Origin: Mycolicibacterium parafortuitum
GTDB taxonomy: Bacteria > Actinomycetota > Actinomycetes > Mycobacteriales > Mycobacteriaceae
Assembly (NCBI RefSeq): GCF_002086815.1
Contig: NZ_MVID01000017.1
Span: 60,075-124,074, forward strand
Direction of reading: 5' to 3'
DNA: 64,000 nucleotides
Below the pieces are notes generated by a model that made no database searches, was not told the origin of the DNA, and saw only the letters and a list, made by a program, of their open reading frames with translations. Below, in pieces: positions 49,361 through 58,520 of this stretch; positions within the stretch are counted from its first letter, which is position 1; the number at the start of each line of letters is the position of its first letter. Position numbers and translations under genes: made by a program.

Positions 49361-50473
49361 TCACGCAGTCGGGTCGGACTGGCGACGCGCCCCCGGAAAT
49401 CCGTCGGCCACCACGGCAGCCAGTTCCAACAATGACTCCCGCGTGTCCGCGCGCAACCGGTCCAGGCTGATCTCCGCACCCTCCTCCAGATGCGGGTCGA
49501 ACGGCACCTCGCAGACCGCTCGGCAGCGCCGCGCGAAATGGTCCACGACCTTGTCCAGATCCACCCTGGTGCTGCGCTTACCCCGTCGCACACCGTTGAG
49601 CACAGCGATCGAGTTGCGCACCATGTCCTCGTGGCCGTGCGCGTCGAGCCAGTCCAGCGTCGCCGCGGCGCTGCGTGCCCCGTCCACCGACCCGGAGCTG
49701 ACCACCAGCAGTACGTCGGCCTTCTCGAGCACCGCCGACATCGCCGAGTGCAGCATCCCGGTGCCGCAGTCGGTGAGCACCACACCGTAGAACCGCTCCA
49801 GGATCTCCACCGCGCGCGTGTAGTCCTCGGCGGAGAACGCCTCTGACACCGCGGGGTCGCTCTCGGAGGCCAGCACCTCGAGTCGGCTCGGCCCCTGGGA
49901 CGTGTACTGGCGGACATCGCTGTAGGCCGCGATGCCCTCGGCGTCGCGGAGCAGGTGACGCACGGTGGCCGGTGTCTCCAGCGGCACCTTCTGGTTCAAC
50001 GTGCCGCGGTCGGGGTTGGCATCGACCGCGATCACCCGGTCACCGCGGTGGCCGGCGAACGTCGCGCCCAGCGTCGCGGTGATCGTCGTCTTCCCGACCC
50101 CGCCCTTCTGCGACAGCATCGCGATGCGGTAGCACTCGCGCAGCGGCTGCTGCACCTGGGCGACGAGGCTGTTGTGCCGGATCACCTTCGGGCTCTCGCC
50201 GGGATTGATCAGCCGGCCGGAGGCCCGGTACACCCATTTGCGCCACCCGACCGAGGGCCCCTGAGTGGCGGTGGACAGCAGTGCGACGGTGGACGGATCC
50301 AGGTACGGCACGAGCTCGGCGCCCGGCGCCGGGTCCGGAGCAGGGGCAGGAGCAGGCGTGACGGTGAGCGGGGCGTTGCCCTCGGGCGGCGTCGGCGCCG
50401 TCCATTCGGCGGGCACCGGCGCCATCGGGTCGGTGAACCGTTGTTGTGCCCGGAAGCTCGCTACCTCAGCCAA
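49361..50473 (-). CDS. MinD/ParA-like ATPase (Rv0530-like)
   Basis: 370 residues. A Pro/Ala-rich N terminus (about 1-60) precedes a deviant Walker A, KGGVGKTT (123-130), then VDANPDRGTLNQKV and VLTDCGTGMLHSAM as switch motifs. The arrangement resembles mycobacterial MinD-like proteins such as EspI, but no ESX genes are nearby. It lies between ccsB and the small genes as Rv0530 does. It may position or regulate the cytochrome c assembly proteins; that is inference. Confidence 0.85.
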   Translation of the reverse strand: MAEVASFRAQQRFTDPMAPVPAEWTAPTPPEGNAPLTVTPAPAPAPDPAPGAELVPYLDPSTVALLSTATQGPSVGWRKWVYRASGRLINPGESPKVIRHNSLVAQVQQPLRECYRIAMLSQKGGVGKTTITATLGATFAGHRGDRVIAVDANPDRGTLNQKVPLETPATVRHLLRDAEGIAAYSDVRQYTSQGPSRLEVLASESDPAVSEAFSAEDYTRAVEILERFYGVVLTDCGTGMLHSAMSAVLEKADVLLVVSSGSVDGARSAAATLDWLDAHGHEDMVRNSIAVLNGVRRGKRSTRVDLDKVVDHFARRCRAVCEVPFDPHLEEGAEISLDRLRADTRESLLELAAVVADGFPGARRQSDPTA

Positions 50474-50510
50474 TCCGTCAGTCCCCTAACCGCTGCGCCG
50501 CCTTCTGCTT

Positions 50511-50600
50511 GATTGTCGGCTTGATTGTCGGCTCAGCCGACCTCCGCTCGATTGTCGGCTCAGCCGACCTCCGCCCAACTGTCGGCTCAGCCGACGCCGG
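50511..50600. repeat. 27-bp tandem repeats with internal hairpins
   Basis: Three units start at 50523, 50550 and 50577, each with the palindromic GTCGGCTCAGCCGAC; a partial copy begins at 50511. The array lies between the ATPase start and the ccsB stop, and the ccsB stop codon (50587-50589) is inside the third unit. Tandem hairpins here could end or attenuate the transcript. Confidence 0.85.
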
Positions 50601-51552
50601 CATACGAGTGCAGGCCGACCGTCACCAGATTGATGAAGAACAGGTTGAACACCATCGCGACGAACCCGACGATGTTGATCCACGCGGCCTTGCGGTCCCG
50701 CCAGCCCGCCGTCGAGCGTGCGTGCAGGTACGCCGCGTACACCACCCACGCGATGAACGACACCGTCTCCTTGGGATCCCAGCCCCAGTAGCGTCCCCAC
50801 GCCTCCTCGGCCCAGATGGCGCCGAAGATCACGCCGAAGCCGAATATCGGGAACGCGAAGATCGTTGTGCGGTAGGCGATCCGGTCCAGCACCTGGCCGT
50901 CGGGAAGTTTGGCCACCAGTCGCCCGATCGCGTCGTCACGCTCACTGAGGCGCGACATCTTGACCAGGAACAGGATGCTGGCCACACCGGCGACCAGGAA
51001 CACACCCGAACCGAGGCTGACCACCGACACATGGATCGGCAGCCAGTACGACTGCAGCGCGGGCATCACCGGGGCGGCGTGCGAGTACAGCCACTTGCCC
51101 GACACCGTCAGCAGCACCAGCACCGGCACCAGGACGAAGACCCACAGCGAGCGGTACTGCGGCTTGCGCAGCACCCACGCCGCGGCCACCAGCCCGCAGA
51201 AGCAGGTCAGGTTGATGAACTCGTACATGTTGCCCCACGGCACCCGTGAGGTGGACAGCCCGCGCAGCACGATGCACGCCAGCAGCAACGCGATGCCGAC
51301 ATAGGTGAGCGACATGCCCGCGGCGCCGAGTCGTTCGTCGACAGAGCGGCGCGGCGCGTCGACGACCACGCCCGGCGCGGAGCTGTCACCGGAGACACCG
51401 GCGGTGACCAGTTCGCGGTCCTCGGCCTTGCGGCTGCGGCTGTAGGCGAGTTCGACGGCCAGCAGCAGCAGCGCCGCGACCAGCACCAGCACCGACGACG
51501 TGAACGCCCAGTCGGAGTAGCGGGCGAGATCGAGGTCGATGGTCGTGTTCAT
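50587..51552 (-). CDS. ccsB: Cytochrome c synthase subunit CcsB/CcsA-type
   Basis: 321 residues with about eight membrane helices. The tryptophan-rich heme motif WGRYWGWDPKE is at 252-262, and flanking His residues (LPIHVS about 174; YLHARS about 276) are likely heme ligands. It is the heme-handling half of System II synthase together with ResB, attaching heme to apocytochrome c outside the membrane. It overlaps resB by four bases. It corresponds to Rv0529. Confidence 0.94.
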   Translation of the reverse strand: MNTTIDLDLARYSDWAFTSSVLVLVAALLLLAVELAYSRSRKAEDRELVTAGVSGDSSAPGVVVDAPRRSVDERLGAAGMSLTYVGIALLLACIVLRGLSTSRVPWGNMYEFINLTCFCGLVAAAWVLRKPQYRSLWVFVLVPVLVLLTVSGKWLYSHAAPVMPALQSYWLPIHVSVVSLGSGVFLVAGVASILFLVKMSRLSERDDAIGRLVAKLPDGQVLDRIAYRTTIFAFPIFGFGVIFGAIWAEEAWGRYWGWDPKETVSFIAWVVYAAYLHARSTAGWRDRKAAWINIVGFVAMVFNLFFINLVTVGLHSYAGVG

Positions 51553-53192
51553 GACAGATCCGCTTTCTTCTCTTGCCGCGCCGGGCCGGACTCGACCGCT
51601 TCGAGGATCCGTCCCGTCAGGTGCTCGAACTCATCGCCCCACCCGGAGTTGTCGGTACGGGCCAGGCCGCCCAGCTCGACGTTCACCGTACCCGCCGGTC
51701 CGGGCGTCAGCCGCACCCAGACGCGTCGGCGCCGCACGATCAGCGACACGATCAGCCCGCCCATCATCGTCATCGCGAACACCAACACCCAGACCTGGGC
51801 CGGATCATGGCTGACCTGCAGGTTCACGAACGGCACCGCGCCGTCGAAGCGCACCACGGTGCCGTCCTCCAGCCGGGTGTCCTCCCCCGCCTGCAGGTTC
51901 ACGCGGGCCATCTTCGTCAGTCGGCCCTGCCCGATCATCCGCTCGTCCAACGAGAACACCGACTGCGGGCGGCCGGTGTCCAGCCCTGTGTCGCCCTTGT
52001 AGATGTCGACCGCGACCGCCGGGTCGTGCATCTCCGGGAAGCGGGACGACAGCAGCGTGCCGTCGAGCTGCGCGGTCGGCGCGAACAGGCCCTGGATCGC
52101 GATCTGGTTCTTGCGGCGCTCGTCGGCGTCGGGATAGCTGCCGGCCGGCGGGTCGAACCGCATCGCGCCCGACGACAGGAACGTGAACTGGTCCTCGGGC
52201 CGCCACTGCAACGTCTGGGTGCGGGTCTGCCCGTCCGGGAAGGTCACCGTGAACGTCGGCGCGTAACCGTGCCCCTGCAGGTACACCCGGTCACCACCGA
52301 CGCGCAGCGGCTCGTTGACCTTCAACAGGTACGGCCGCCAGGTGCCGGTGGTCAGGTCATCGCCGGCCTGGTAGTCGATGTTGGACTCGAACCCGACGGC
52401 CTGCCCGTTCTCCAGATAGGTGGCGGTGAAGTCGTCGACGCGGATGCACATCGGGTACAGCGAGGTGCCGTCAACGGTGTTGCCCGCGCGGAACGAGTCG
52501 AACGCGGCCGGCGACGCGGTGCAGAAGCCCGGTCCGCCGTTGGCAATGACGATGACGTTGCCTTCGTAGCTGAACAGCTTGCCCGCGGCGATCGCGACCA
52601 GCAGGCCGAGCAGCGAGAAGTGGAACACGATGTTGCCGAACTCGCGCAGATAGCCCTTCTCCGCCGAGATCTCCGTCATGTCGCCGTCGGTGCGGGTGGT
52701 GCGCCGCCACCCGCGCAACTGCGCGTCGACGGCCGCCGTGGCGGACGCGACATCTCCGGGCACCTCGGCGATGTGGTGTTTGGGCAGCCGGCCGAGGTTG
52801 CGCGGCGCGGCGACGGGGGTCGCGCGCAGGCTGCGGACGTGCTCGAACAGCCGCGGGGTCAGACAGCCCACCAGCGAGATGAACAGCAGCACGTAGATCG
52901 CGGTGAACCAGAAGCTGGAGAACACGTCGAAGGCCTGCATTCGGTCCAGCCACGGGCCGAGCGTCGGGTGTTCGGCGATGTACTCGGCGACCTTGGACTC
53001 GTTGAGGCTGCGCTGCGGCAGCAGGGCCCCGGGGATCGCGGCCAGCGCGAGCAGGAACAGCAGCACCAGCGCGGTGCCCATCGACGTCAGCGTCCGCCAG
53101 GTGTTGCGGATCAGCGCGAGCAGACGCGAAATCGGGCGTGTCGGCGGCGTGTTGCGCGAGTTGGTGTCTGCTCGCGGTTTAGAGGTGACCAT
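51549..53192 (-). CDS. resB: Cytochrome c biogenesis protein ResB
   Basis: 547 residues. Three N-terminal membrane helices (about 35-60, 90-112, 190-215), a large extracytoplasmic domain (about 220-440) and a final helix (about 460-480). PGALLPQRSLNESKV and GRLPKHH are typical ResB stretches. ResB and CcsB form the System II heme lyase. A Cys pair (GFCTAS, YPMCIR) lies in the outer domain. Its start overlaps the ccdA stop by one base. It corresponds to Rv0528. Confidence 0.93.
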   Translation of the reverse strand: MVTSKPRADTNSRNTPPTRPISRLLALIRNTWRTLTSMGTALVLLFLLALAAIPGALLPQRSLNESKVAEYIAEHPTLGPWLDRMQAFDVFSSFWFTAIYVLLFISLVGCLTPRLFEHVRSLRATPVAAPRNLGRLPKHHIAEVPGDVASATAAVDAQLRGWRRTTRTDGDMTEISAEKGYLREFGNIVFHFSLLGLLVAIAAGKLFSYEGNVIVIANGGPGFCTASPAAFDSFRAGNTVDGTSLYPMCIRVDDFTATYLENGQAVGFESNIDYQAGDDLTTGTWRPYLLKVNEPLRVGGDRVYLQGHGYAPTFTVTFPDGQTRTQTLQWRPEDQFTFLSSGAMRFDPPAGSYPDADERRKNQIAIQGLFAPTAQLDGTLLSSRFPEMHDPAVAVDIYKGDTGLDTGRPQSVFSLDERMIGQGRLTKMARVNLQAGEDTRLEDGTVVRFDGAVPFVNLQVSHDPAQVWVLVFAMTMMGGLIVSLIVRRRRVWVRLTPGPAGTVNVELGGLARTDNSGWGDEFEHLTGRILEAVESGPARQEKKADLS

Positions 53193-54004
53193 CAGATCGG
53201 GAGCCTGACGTCACTGACGAACGCGTCGCGCACCCAGGACACGAAGTCGTTCCACAGCCCGGTCACCAACGCGGCGCCGACGAGGATCATCAGCACGCCG
53301 CCGATCACCTGGATGGTGCGGGTGTTGCGGCGCAGCCAGCCCAGCCCGGCGACCGCGCGCGCCGAACCGAACGCCAGCAGCACGAACGGGAGACCGAGGC
53401 CGAGGCAGTAGGCGATGACGAGCACGACCCCGCGGGCCACGTTGCTGCCCTCGGTCGCCGACGCGACCGCGATCACGCCGGTCAGCGTCGGGCCCAGGCA
53501 CGGTGTCCAGCCGAGCGCGAACACCGCGCCGAGCAACGGCGCCCCGCCGAGGGTGGAGATCTGGCGCGGGGTGAACCGGGTGTCGCGCTGCAGCACCGGC
53601 ACCAGCCCGATGAAGACCAGGCCCATCAGGATCGTGACGACCCCACCGATGCGTTGCAGCAGAAGCTGATTGGTGATCAGCGCGGTCGTCATGCCGAGCA
53701 CCGCGACGGTACCGAGCAGGAACACCACGGTGAAGCCGGCGACGAACAGCGCGGCGGCGCCCGCGACGCGCAGCCGGGCGCCCTTGACCGCAGCGCGATT
53801 GGGCGCTGCGCTCCCGGCGACTCCGCCGGCCGCCGTCGGGCTCTCGTCGACGCCGACGACCGCGGCCAGATACGACAGGTAACCGGGTACCAGCGGCACC
53901 ACGCACGGCGACGCGAACGACACCAGACCGGCCAGCGCGGCAAGCCCCATCGCCAGCAGCAGCGGGCCGCTGGTGGTCAGCTGGTCGATCTGGTCGAGGT
54001 TCAC
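53192..54004 (-). CDS. ccdA: Thiol-disulfide transporter CcdA
   Basis: 270 residues with about six helices in two pseudo-symmetric halves. The redox Cys residues are Cys34 in SFASPCVVPLVPGY and Cys169 in GWTPCLGPTLTG. CcdA passes electrons from cytosolic thioredoxin to outside thiol proteins such as the TlpA-like lipoprotein encoded just upstream, keeping apocytochrome c Cys reduced. It overlaps that gene by four bases. It corresponds to Rv0527. Confidence 0.93.
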   Translation of the reverse strand: MNLDQIDQLTTSGPLLLAMGLAALAGLVSFASPCVVPLVPGYLSYLAAVVGVDESPTAAGGVAGSAAPNRAAVKGARLRVAGAAALFVAGFTVVFLLGTVAVLGMTTALITNQLLLQRIGGVVTILMGLVFIGLVPVLQRDTRFTPRQISTLGGAPLLGAVFALGWTPCLGPTLTGVIAVASATEGSNVARGVVLVIAYCLGLGLPFVLLAFGSARAVAGLGWLRRNTRTIQVIGGVLMILVGAALVTGLWNDFVSWVRDAFVSDVRLPI

Positions 54005-54603
54005 TGCTCGGCCGCCAGTCGCTCGACGATCGGCTGTAGGTCCTCGGCGAGCAGTTCACGCAGGAAGACCGCCGCGACCCGGTGCTGGCGGTCGAGCACC
54101 ACCGTGGACGGGATCACCGTGGTCGGGTAGCGGCCGCCGAACGCGATCATGGTCCGCATCGGCGGGTCGTAGATCGACGGGAACGTGATGCCGCGGTCGG
54201 TGATGAAATCGCGGGGGGCGTCGATGTTGTTGTCCCGCACGTCGATTCCGAGGAATGCCACGCCCTTGTCCCGGGTGGCCTCGTACACCTGCTGCAGTTC
54301 GGCGATCTCGGTGCGGCACGGCCCGCACCACTGCCCCCACACGTTGATGACGACCACGTCGCCGGCGAAGTCGTCGAGGGAGATGGTCTTGTCGGTGTCC
54401 ATCAGGTCCGGTCCCGACAGCGGGCCCGGGGTGCCGCGGTCGGCCGGCGGATCGTAGAAGATGTCGGTCTGGCCGCCGGGGGCGACGAACTCGAAGGTGC
54501 CGCCCTGGGCGACGGCGTCGCTGCCGGTCGAACACCCGGCGAGCACAGCGGTGGCCGCGCACGCCGCGAACAGCGTGCGCATCAGCGCCACCACACGGTT
54601 CAC
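54001..54603 (-). CDS. TlpA/ResA-like thioredoxin lipoprotein
   Basis: 200 residues from GTG 54603, which overlaps the upstream stop (GTGA); ATG 54582 is an alternative. The lipobox VLAGC puts the lipidated Cys at residue 24. The thioredoxin domain has WGQWCGPC (active site 93-96) and YPTTVIPSTVVLD, with the cis-Pro. It should reduce apocytochrome c CXXCH thiols with electrons from CcdA. It corresponds to Rv0526. Confidence 0.92.
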   Translation of the reverse strand: MNRVVALMRTLFAACAATAVLAGCSTGSDAVAQGGTFEFVAPGGQTDIFYDPPADRGTPGPLSGPDLMDTDKTISLDDFAGDVVVINVWGQWCGPCRTEIAELQQVYEATRDKGVAFLGIDVRDNNIDAPRDFITDRGITFPSIYDPPMRTMIAFGGRYPTTVIPSTVVLDRQHRVAAVFLRELLAEDLQPIVERLAAEQ

Positions 54604-55211
54604 TGCCCGGCCAACTCCGAATATCCCCAGCCGACACAGTCCCCATCGTGGAAATAGAACGACGTGACCGACGCGAGGTTGCACATCCGCCGGGTCGGGA
54701 AGTGGTGCAGAGGGCGGTCGGTCATCGCCCGCCGCAGCGTCTCCACCGGCAACTGGTGACTGACGCACACCGCTTCGTGCCCTGCGGCGGCCTCCCGCGC
54801 CCGATACACCGCGCGCTTCATCCGCTCCGCGATGTGGCTGTAGGGCTCCCCCCACGACGGGGTGCGCGGGTTGCGCAGATGCCACCAGTTGCGGGGATCG
54901 CGCAACGCGCCGTCTCCGGGTGAAACCCTTTGCCCCTCAAAGATGTTCTCCGACTCGATCAGCTCGGGGTCGGTGCTGACGGCCAGCCCGTGCGCGGCCG
55001 CGATCGGCGCGGCGGTCTCCTGGGCGCGCTCCAGCGGCGAGGCCACCACGTAGCTGACGTCACGGGACGCCAGCCATTCGGCGACCCGCGCGGCCTGCGC
55101 CCGGCCCCGCTCCGACAGGTGGTAGTCGGGCAGTCGGCCGTACAGGATCTTCTCCGGGTTGTGCACCTCGCCGTGGCGCATCACATGCACCACCGTGGGA
55201 ATAGCTGTCAT
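54600..55211 (-). CDS. Histidine phosphatase (phosphoglycerate mutase-like)
   Basis: 203 residues. The catalytic RHGE motif is at 12-15 (His13 as phosphoryl acceptor), and VSHQLPVE provides the second catalytic His. YHLSERGRAQAARVAEWL is the usual phosphate-pocket segment. The start ATG at 55211 overlaps the hemL stop (ATGA). It corresponds to Rv0525 and is always between hemL and the thioredoxin gene in mycobacteria as I recall. The substrate is unknown. Confidence 0.88.
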   Translation of the reverse strand: MTAIPTVVHVMRHGEVHNPEKILYGRLPDYHLSERGRAQAARVAEWLASRDVSYVVASPLERAQETAAPIAAAHGLAVSTDPELIESENIFEGQRVSPGDGALRDPRNWWHLRNPRTPSWGEPYSHIAERMKRAVYRAREAAAGHEAVCVSHQLPVETLRRAMTDRPLHHFPTRRMCNLASVTSFYFHDGDCVGWGYSELAGQ

Positions 55212-56509
55212 TCGGCGCGAGCCTCCGCGGCGGCACGGGCCGCACCCGGCAGGGCGGCGGCGATCCGGTCGAACGCGTCGTCGTCGAGAGCCGTTGACAC
55301 GAACCAGGTCTCGTACGCACTCGGCGGCGGGTACACACCGGCGTCGAGCAGTGCGTGGAAGAACGCCGGGAAGCGCCACGTCTCGGTGGCCTTCGCCGAC
55401 GCGAAGTCGGTGACGGGGTCACCCCCGAAGAAGACGCTGAACATGTTGCCGGCCCGCGGGATCTGGTGCGCCACACCGGCTTCGGTCAGTGCGTCACCGA
55501 TCAAACCGGCCAGCCGGTCGGCGTTGGCGTCCAGCTTGGCGTAGGCGGCGTCGTCGGCGGCGCGCAGCGTCGCCAACCCGGCGGCCATCGCGACCGGGTT
55601 ACCCGACAGCGTGCCCGCCTGATACACCGGGCCGAGCGGCGCGAGCTTGCCCATCACCTCGGCGGTGCCGCCGAACGCGGCGGCGGGCAGGCCGCCGCTC
55701 ATCACCTTGCCGAACGTGAACAGGTCGGCGTCGACGGGATCGACGCCGTACCAGCCCGATCGGCTCACCCGGAAGCCCGTCATCACCTCGTCGATGATCA
55801 GCAGTGCACCGTGGGCGGCGGTGATGCGGCGCAGCGCGGCGTTGAAGCCGGGCAGCGGCGGCACCGTGCCCATGTTGCCCGGGCTGGCCTCGGTGATGAC
55901 GCACGCGATCTCAGCACCGAACTGGGCGAAGATCTCCTCGACCGCGGCGACGTTGTTGTACGGCAGCACGATGGTGTCGGCTGCCGCGGCGCCCGTGACG
56001 CCCGGGGACGAGGGCAGGCCCAACGTCGCCACCCCGGAGCCGGCGTCGGCCAGCAGCGCGTCGCTGTGTCCGTGGTAGCAGCCGGAGAACTTGACGATCT
56101 TGGCGCGGCCGGTGAAGCCGCGCGCGAGCCGGATCGCGCTCATCGTGGCCTCGGTGCCGGAGTTCACCAGGCGGATGCGCTCGACCGGGGCGACCCGGTC
56201 GACGATCTCGCGGGCCAGTTCCGACTCCGACGGCGTCGGCGCCCCGAAGGACAGCCCGTCGGCGACCACCCGCTGCACCGCCTCGACGACGGCGGGGTGC
56301 GCGTGGCCCAGGATCATCGGACCCCACGAGCACACCAGGTCGACGTAGCGGTTGCCGTCGGCGTCGGTCAGCCAGTAGCCCTTCGCCGAGGTGATGAACC
56401 GCGGCGTGCCGCCCACCGAGTTGAACGCACGCACCGGGGAGTTCACCCCGCCCGGGATGACGGAGGAGGCGTCGGCGAACAGCTTCGCGGACAGCTCGGT
56501 ACTGCTCAT
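55208..56509 (-). CDS. hemL: Glutamate-1-semialdehyde 2,1-aminomutase
   Basis: 433 residues of the class III aminotransferase fold. It converts glutamate-1-semialdehyde to 5-aminolevulinate, an early tetrapyrrole step. Key stretches are GGVNSPVRAF at the start, NSGTEATMSAIRLAR (PLP phosphate), Asp240 in IIDEVMTGFR and the PLP Lys268 in FGKVMSGGLPAAAFGG. ATG 56509 matches the usual N terminus. It heads the operon with the cytochrome c maturation genes downstream, linking heme supply to use. Confidence 0.95.
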   Translation of the reverse strand: MSSTELSAKLFADASSVIPGGVNSPVRAFNSVGGTPRFITSAKGYWLTDADGNRYVDLVCSWGPMILGHAHPAVVEAVQRVVADGLSFGAPTPSESELAREIVDRVAPVERIRLVNSGTEATMSAIRLARGFTGRAKIVKFSGCYHGHSDALLADAGSGVATLGLPSSPGVTGAAAADTIVLPYNNVAAVEEIFAQFGAEIACVITEASPGNMGTVPPLPGFNAALRRITAAHGALLIIDEVMTGFRVSRSGWYGVDPVDADLFTFGKVMSGGLPAAAFGGTAEVMGKLAPLGPVYQAGTLSGNPVAMAAGLATLRAADDAAYAKLDANADRLAGLIGDALTEAGVAHQIPRAGNMFSVFFGGDPVTDFASAKATETWRFPAFFHALLDAGVYPPPSAYETWFVSTALDDDAFDRIAAALPGAARAAAEARAE

Positions 56510-56588
56510 GTCGACCAGTCTCCCAGCCGGGCGGCGATCGTCCAACTACAGGGTGTAGGAGCCCCGCGAAGCGGTGACGTGGGCCACG

Positions 56589-58025
56589 TCAGTTCGCGGT
56601 GCGGCGCGCCTTCGGGATCTCCAGCGCCGCGTACAGGCCACCGGCGACCAGGCCGCCGGCCAGCCAGGACAGGTCCACCCCGCCGAGGGCGACCGCGATC
56701 GGGCCCTGCATCACCGGCACCATCCCGTACATGAACAGCCAGGTGCAGAAGATGCCGGCGGCCAGCGCGATCAGTGCGCTCGGGCGCACCGCGGGCAGCG
56801 GCGATTCGTCGGGCGGGGTCAGCAGCGTCGCGGCATCGACCTGGCGGCGTGCCACGCCGAACCAGTGCACGAGCATCACCGCGGCCCACGGCGACAGCCA
56901 GCCGACGATGCCGACCAGCCAGGCGTCGATGGTGTGGGCGAAGTCGCCGTTGAGCACGAAGTACACCACGCACGCCATCGCGACCACGCCGATGATGACG
57001 TTGAGCACCCGGCGGTTGACCCGGATGTCGAGCGCCTGAGTGGACACCGCGCAGGTGTAGAGGTTCAGGATGTTGGTGGCCAGCGGGCCGTGCACGACCA
57101 GGAGCAGCACCGGGATGGCCAGCGCCCCGTACGCGTCGACGATGATCTCGCCCGGGTCCGACGAGGTGCTCAAAGTGGCCAGGGTGGCGCCGAGCGCGCC
57201 GAGCCAGATGACCGGGATGAACTGGCCGAGCGCGCTGGCGAAGAACAGCTTGCGGGCCGGGACGCTGGTCGAGACGAACCGCGAGTAGTCCCCGGCGTAG
57301 CCCAACCAGGTGATACCCCAGCCGATTCCGATCGCGGTCATCACCGCGGTGATCGCGGTGAAGTGCTCGGCGCCGGTGAGCGTAGCGTCGCCCGCGTAGC
57401 CCCAGTCGACGTCCAGACCGAACCACGCCACGGCCGTCATCGCGACCAGCACGGCGACTGTCGGCGGCACGGTCCAGCGCTCGAACGCCGAGATCACCCG
57501 GTAGCCGAACCACGCGATCACCACCTGCGTGGTCATGATGATGCCCGCGACCAGGATCCGGGCGCCGTGGTTGCTCAGCTCCGGGTCGACCAGGCCGATG
57601 CGGCCGAGCAGCGCCATCACCAGGTCGAGCACGATCCAGGTGTTCACCGCGCACCAGCCGATACACACCAGCGCCTGCACCGCGGCGGGCACGTAGGCAC
57701 CGCGGCGCCCGAAGACCATGCGCGCCAACACCATTCCGGTGACCCCGGTCTGCTGGCCGATCACCACGAACAACCCGAACAGCGACATGCCGATCAGGTT
57801 GCCGACCACGAGCACCGCGATCGTCTCGAACAGCCCGAGGCCCATCGAGACGCCGAGCGCGCCGAGGATCCAGTTGATCGGCGCGATGTTGGCGCCCGCC
57901 CAGATCCAGAACTGGCCGTACAGGTCGGTGGTCTTGGCCGACTCGGGGATGACCGACAGCTCGGCTTCCAGATCGTGGGCGCCGTGCGGGCGATCCGGGG
58001 CCGGCGCGGTGTCGACTGAGGTCAT
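56589..58025 (-). CDS. NCS1-family purine/cytosine permease
   Basis: 478 residues with about twelve membrane helices. Family features are the N-terminal LYGQFWIWAGANIAPINWILGALG, with the helix-1 break and substrate-site residues, and FGRRGAYVPAAVQALVCIGWCAVN in helix 3. NCS1 proteins import nucleobases, hydantoins, thiamine or related compounds with H+ or Na+. No salvage gene is next to it, so the substrate cannot be named. The gene lies 79 bases upstream of hemL on the same strand. Confidence 0.88.
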   Translation of the reverse strand: MTSVDTAPAPDRPHGAHDLEAELSVIPESAKTTDLYGQFWIWAGANIAPINWILGALGVSMGLGLFETIAVLVVGNLIGMSLFGLFVVIGQQTGVTGMVLARMVFGRRGAYVPAAVQALVCIGWCAVNTWIVLDLVMALLGRIGLVDPELSNHGARILVAGIIMTTQVVIAWFGYRVISAFERWTVPPTVAVLVAMTAVAWFGLDVDWGYAGDATLTGAEHFTAITAVMTAIGIGWGITWLGYAGDYSRFVSTSVPARKLFFASALGQFIPVIWLGALGATLATLSTSSDPGEIIVDAYGALAIPVLLLVVHGPLATNILNLYTCAVSTQALDIRVNRRVLNVIIGVVAMACVVYFVLNGDFAHTIDAWLVGIVGWLSPWAAVMLVHWFGVARRQVDAATLLTPPDESPLPAVRPSALIALAAGIFCTWLFMYGMVPVMQGPIAVALGGVDLSWLAGGLVAGGLYAALEIPKARRTAN

Positions 58026-58139
58026 CGGCGACTTTCTTATTCACGGGACGGACTGGTCGCGCGACGCTGCGCTGCGCCAAGTCTTGTCGATGCTCCCGGA
58101 GTCCGCATGTCGAACCGGGGTGAGGAGGATCATGGCCGT

Positions 58140-58520
58140 ATGCGGTTGCCGCAGTGGTTGGCCCGGTTCAACCGGTACGTCACCAACCCGATTCAACGGA
58201 TGTGGGCGGGGTGGGCCCCGACGATGGGGATCCTCGAGCATGTGGGGCGACGGTCGGGCCGGCGCTACCGCACCCCGCTGACGGTGTTCCCGACCCGCGA
58301 CGGCGTCGCGATCCTGCTCACCTACGGCCCCGACCGGGACTGGCTCAAGAACCTCACCGCCGCAGGCGGCGGCACCCTGCGCCGGTACGGCCGCTCGGTC
58401 ACCGTCACCGATCCGCAGGTGGTGCCGAAGGCCGTCGCGGCACCTCAGGTGACCGGGTGGATGAGGCCGGTGTTCGCGGTGCTGCCGTTCGAGCAGGCGG
58501 TGTTGCTGCGCCGCGGTTAG
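58140..58520 (+). CDS. Ddn-like F420-dependent nitroreductase family protein
   Basis: About 126 residues from ATG 58140; ATG 58107 with CGGAG upstream is an alternative. The opening LPQWLARFNRYVTNPIQ, HVGRRSGRRYRTPLTVF and YGPDRDWLKNLTAAGGG are the family hallmarks. Related to 27424-27873 but from a different subgroup. Its TAG stop overlaps the TAA stop of the convergent P450 gene (58517-58520). It probably binds F420; substrate unknown. Confidence 0.8.
   Translation: MRLPQWLARFNRYVTNPIQRMWAGWAPTMGILEHVGRRSGRRYRTPLTVFPTRDGVAILLTYGPDRDWLKNLTAAGGGTLRRYGRSVTVTDPQVVPKAVAAPQVTGWMRPVFAVLPFEQAVLLRRG

Noticed and set aside
50511..50600. CRISPR-like or attachment site
   Set aside because: The repeats are adjacent without spacers, and no integrase, tRNA or phage gene is nearby.
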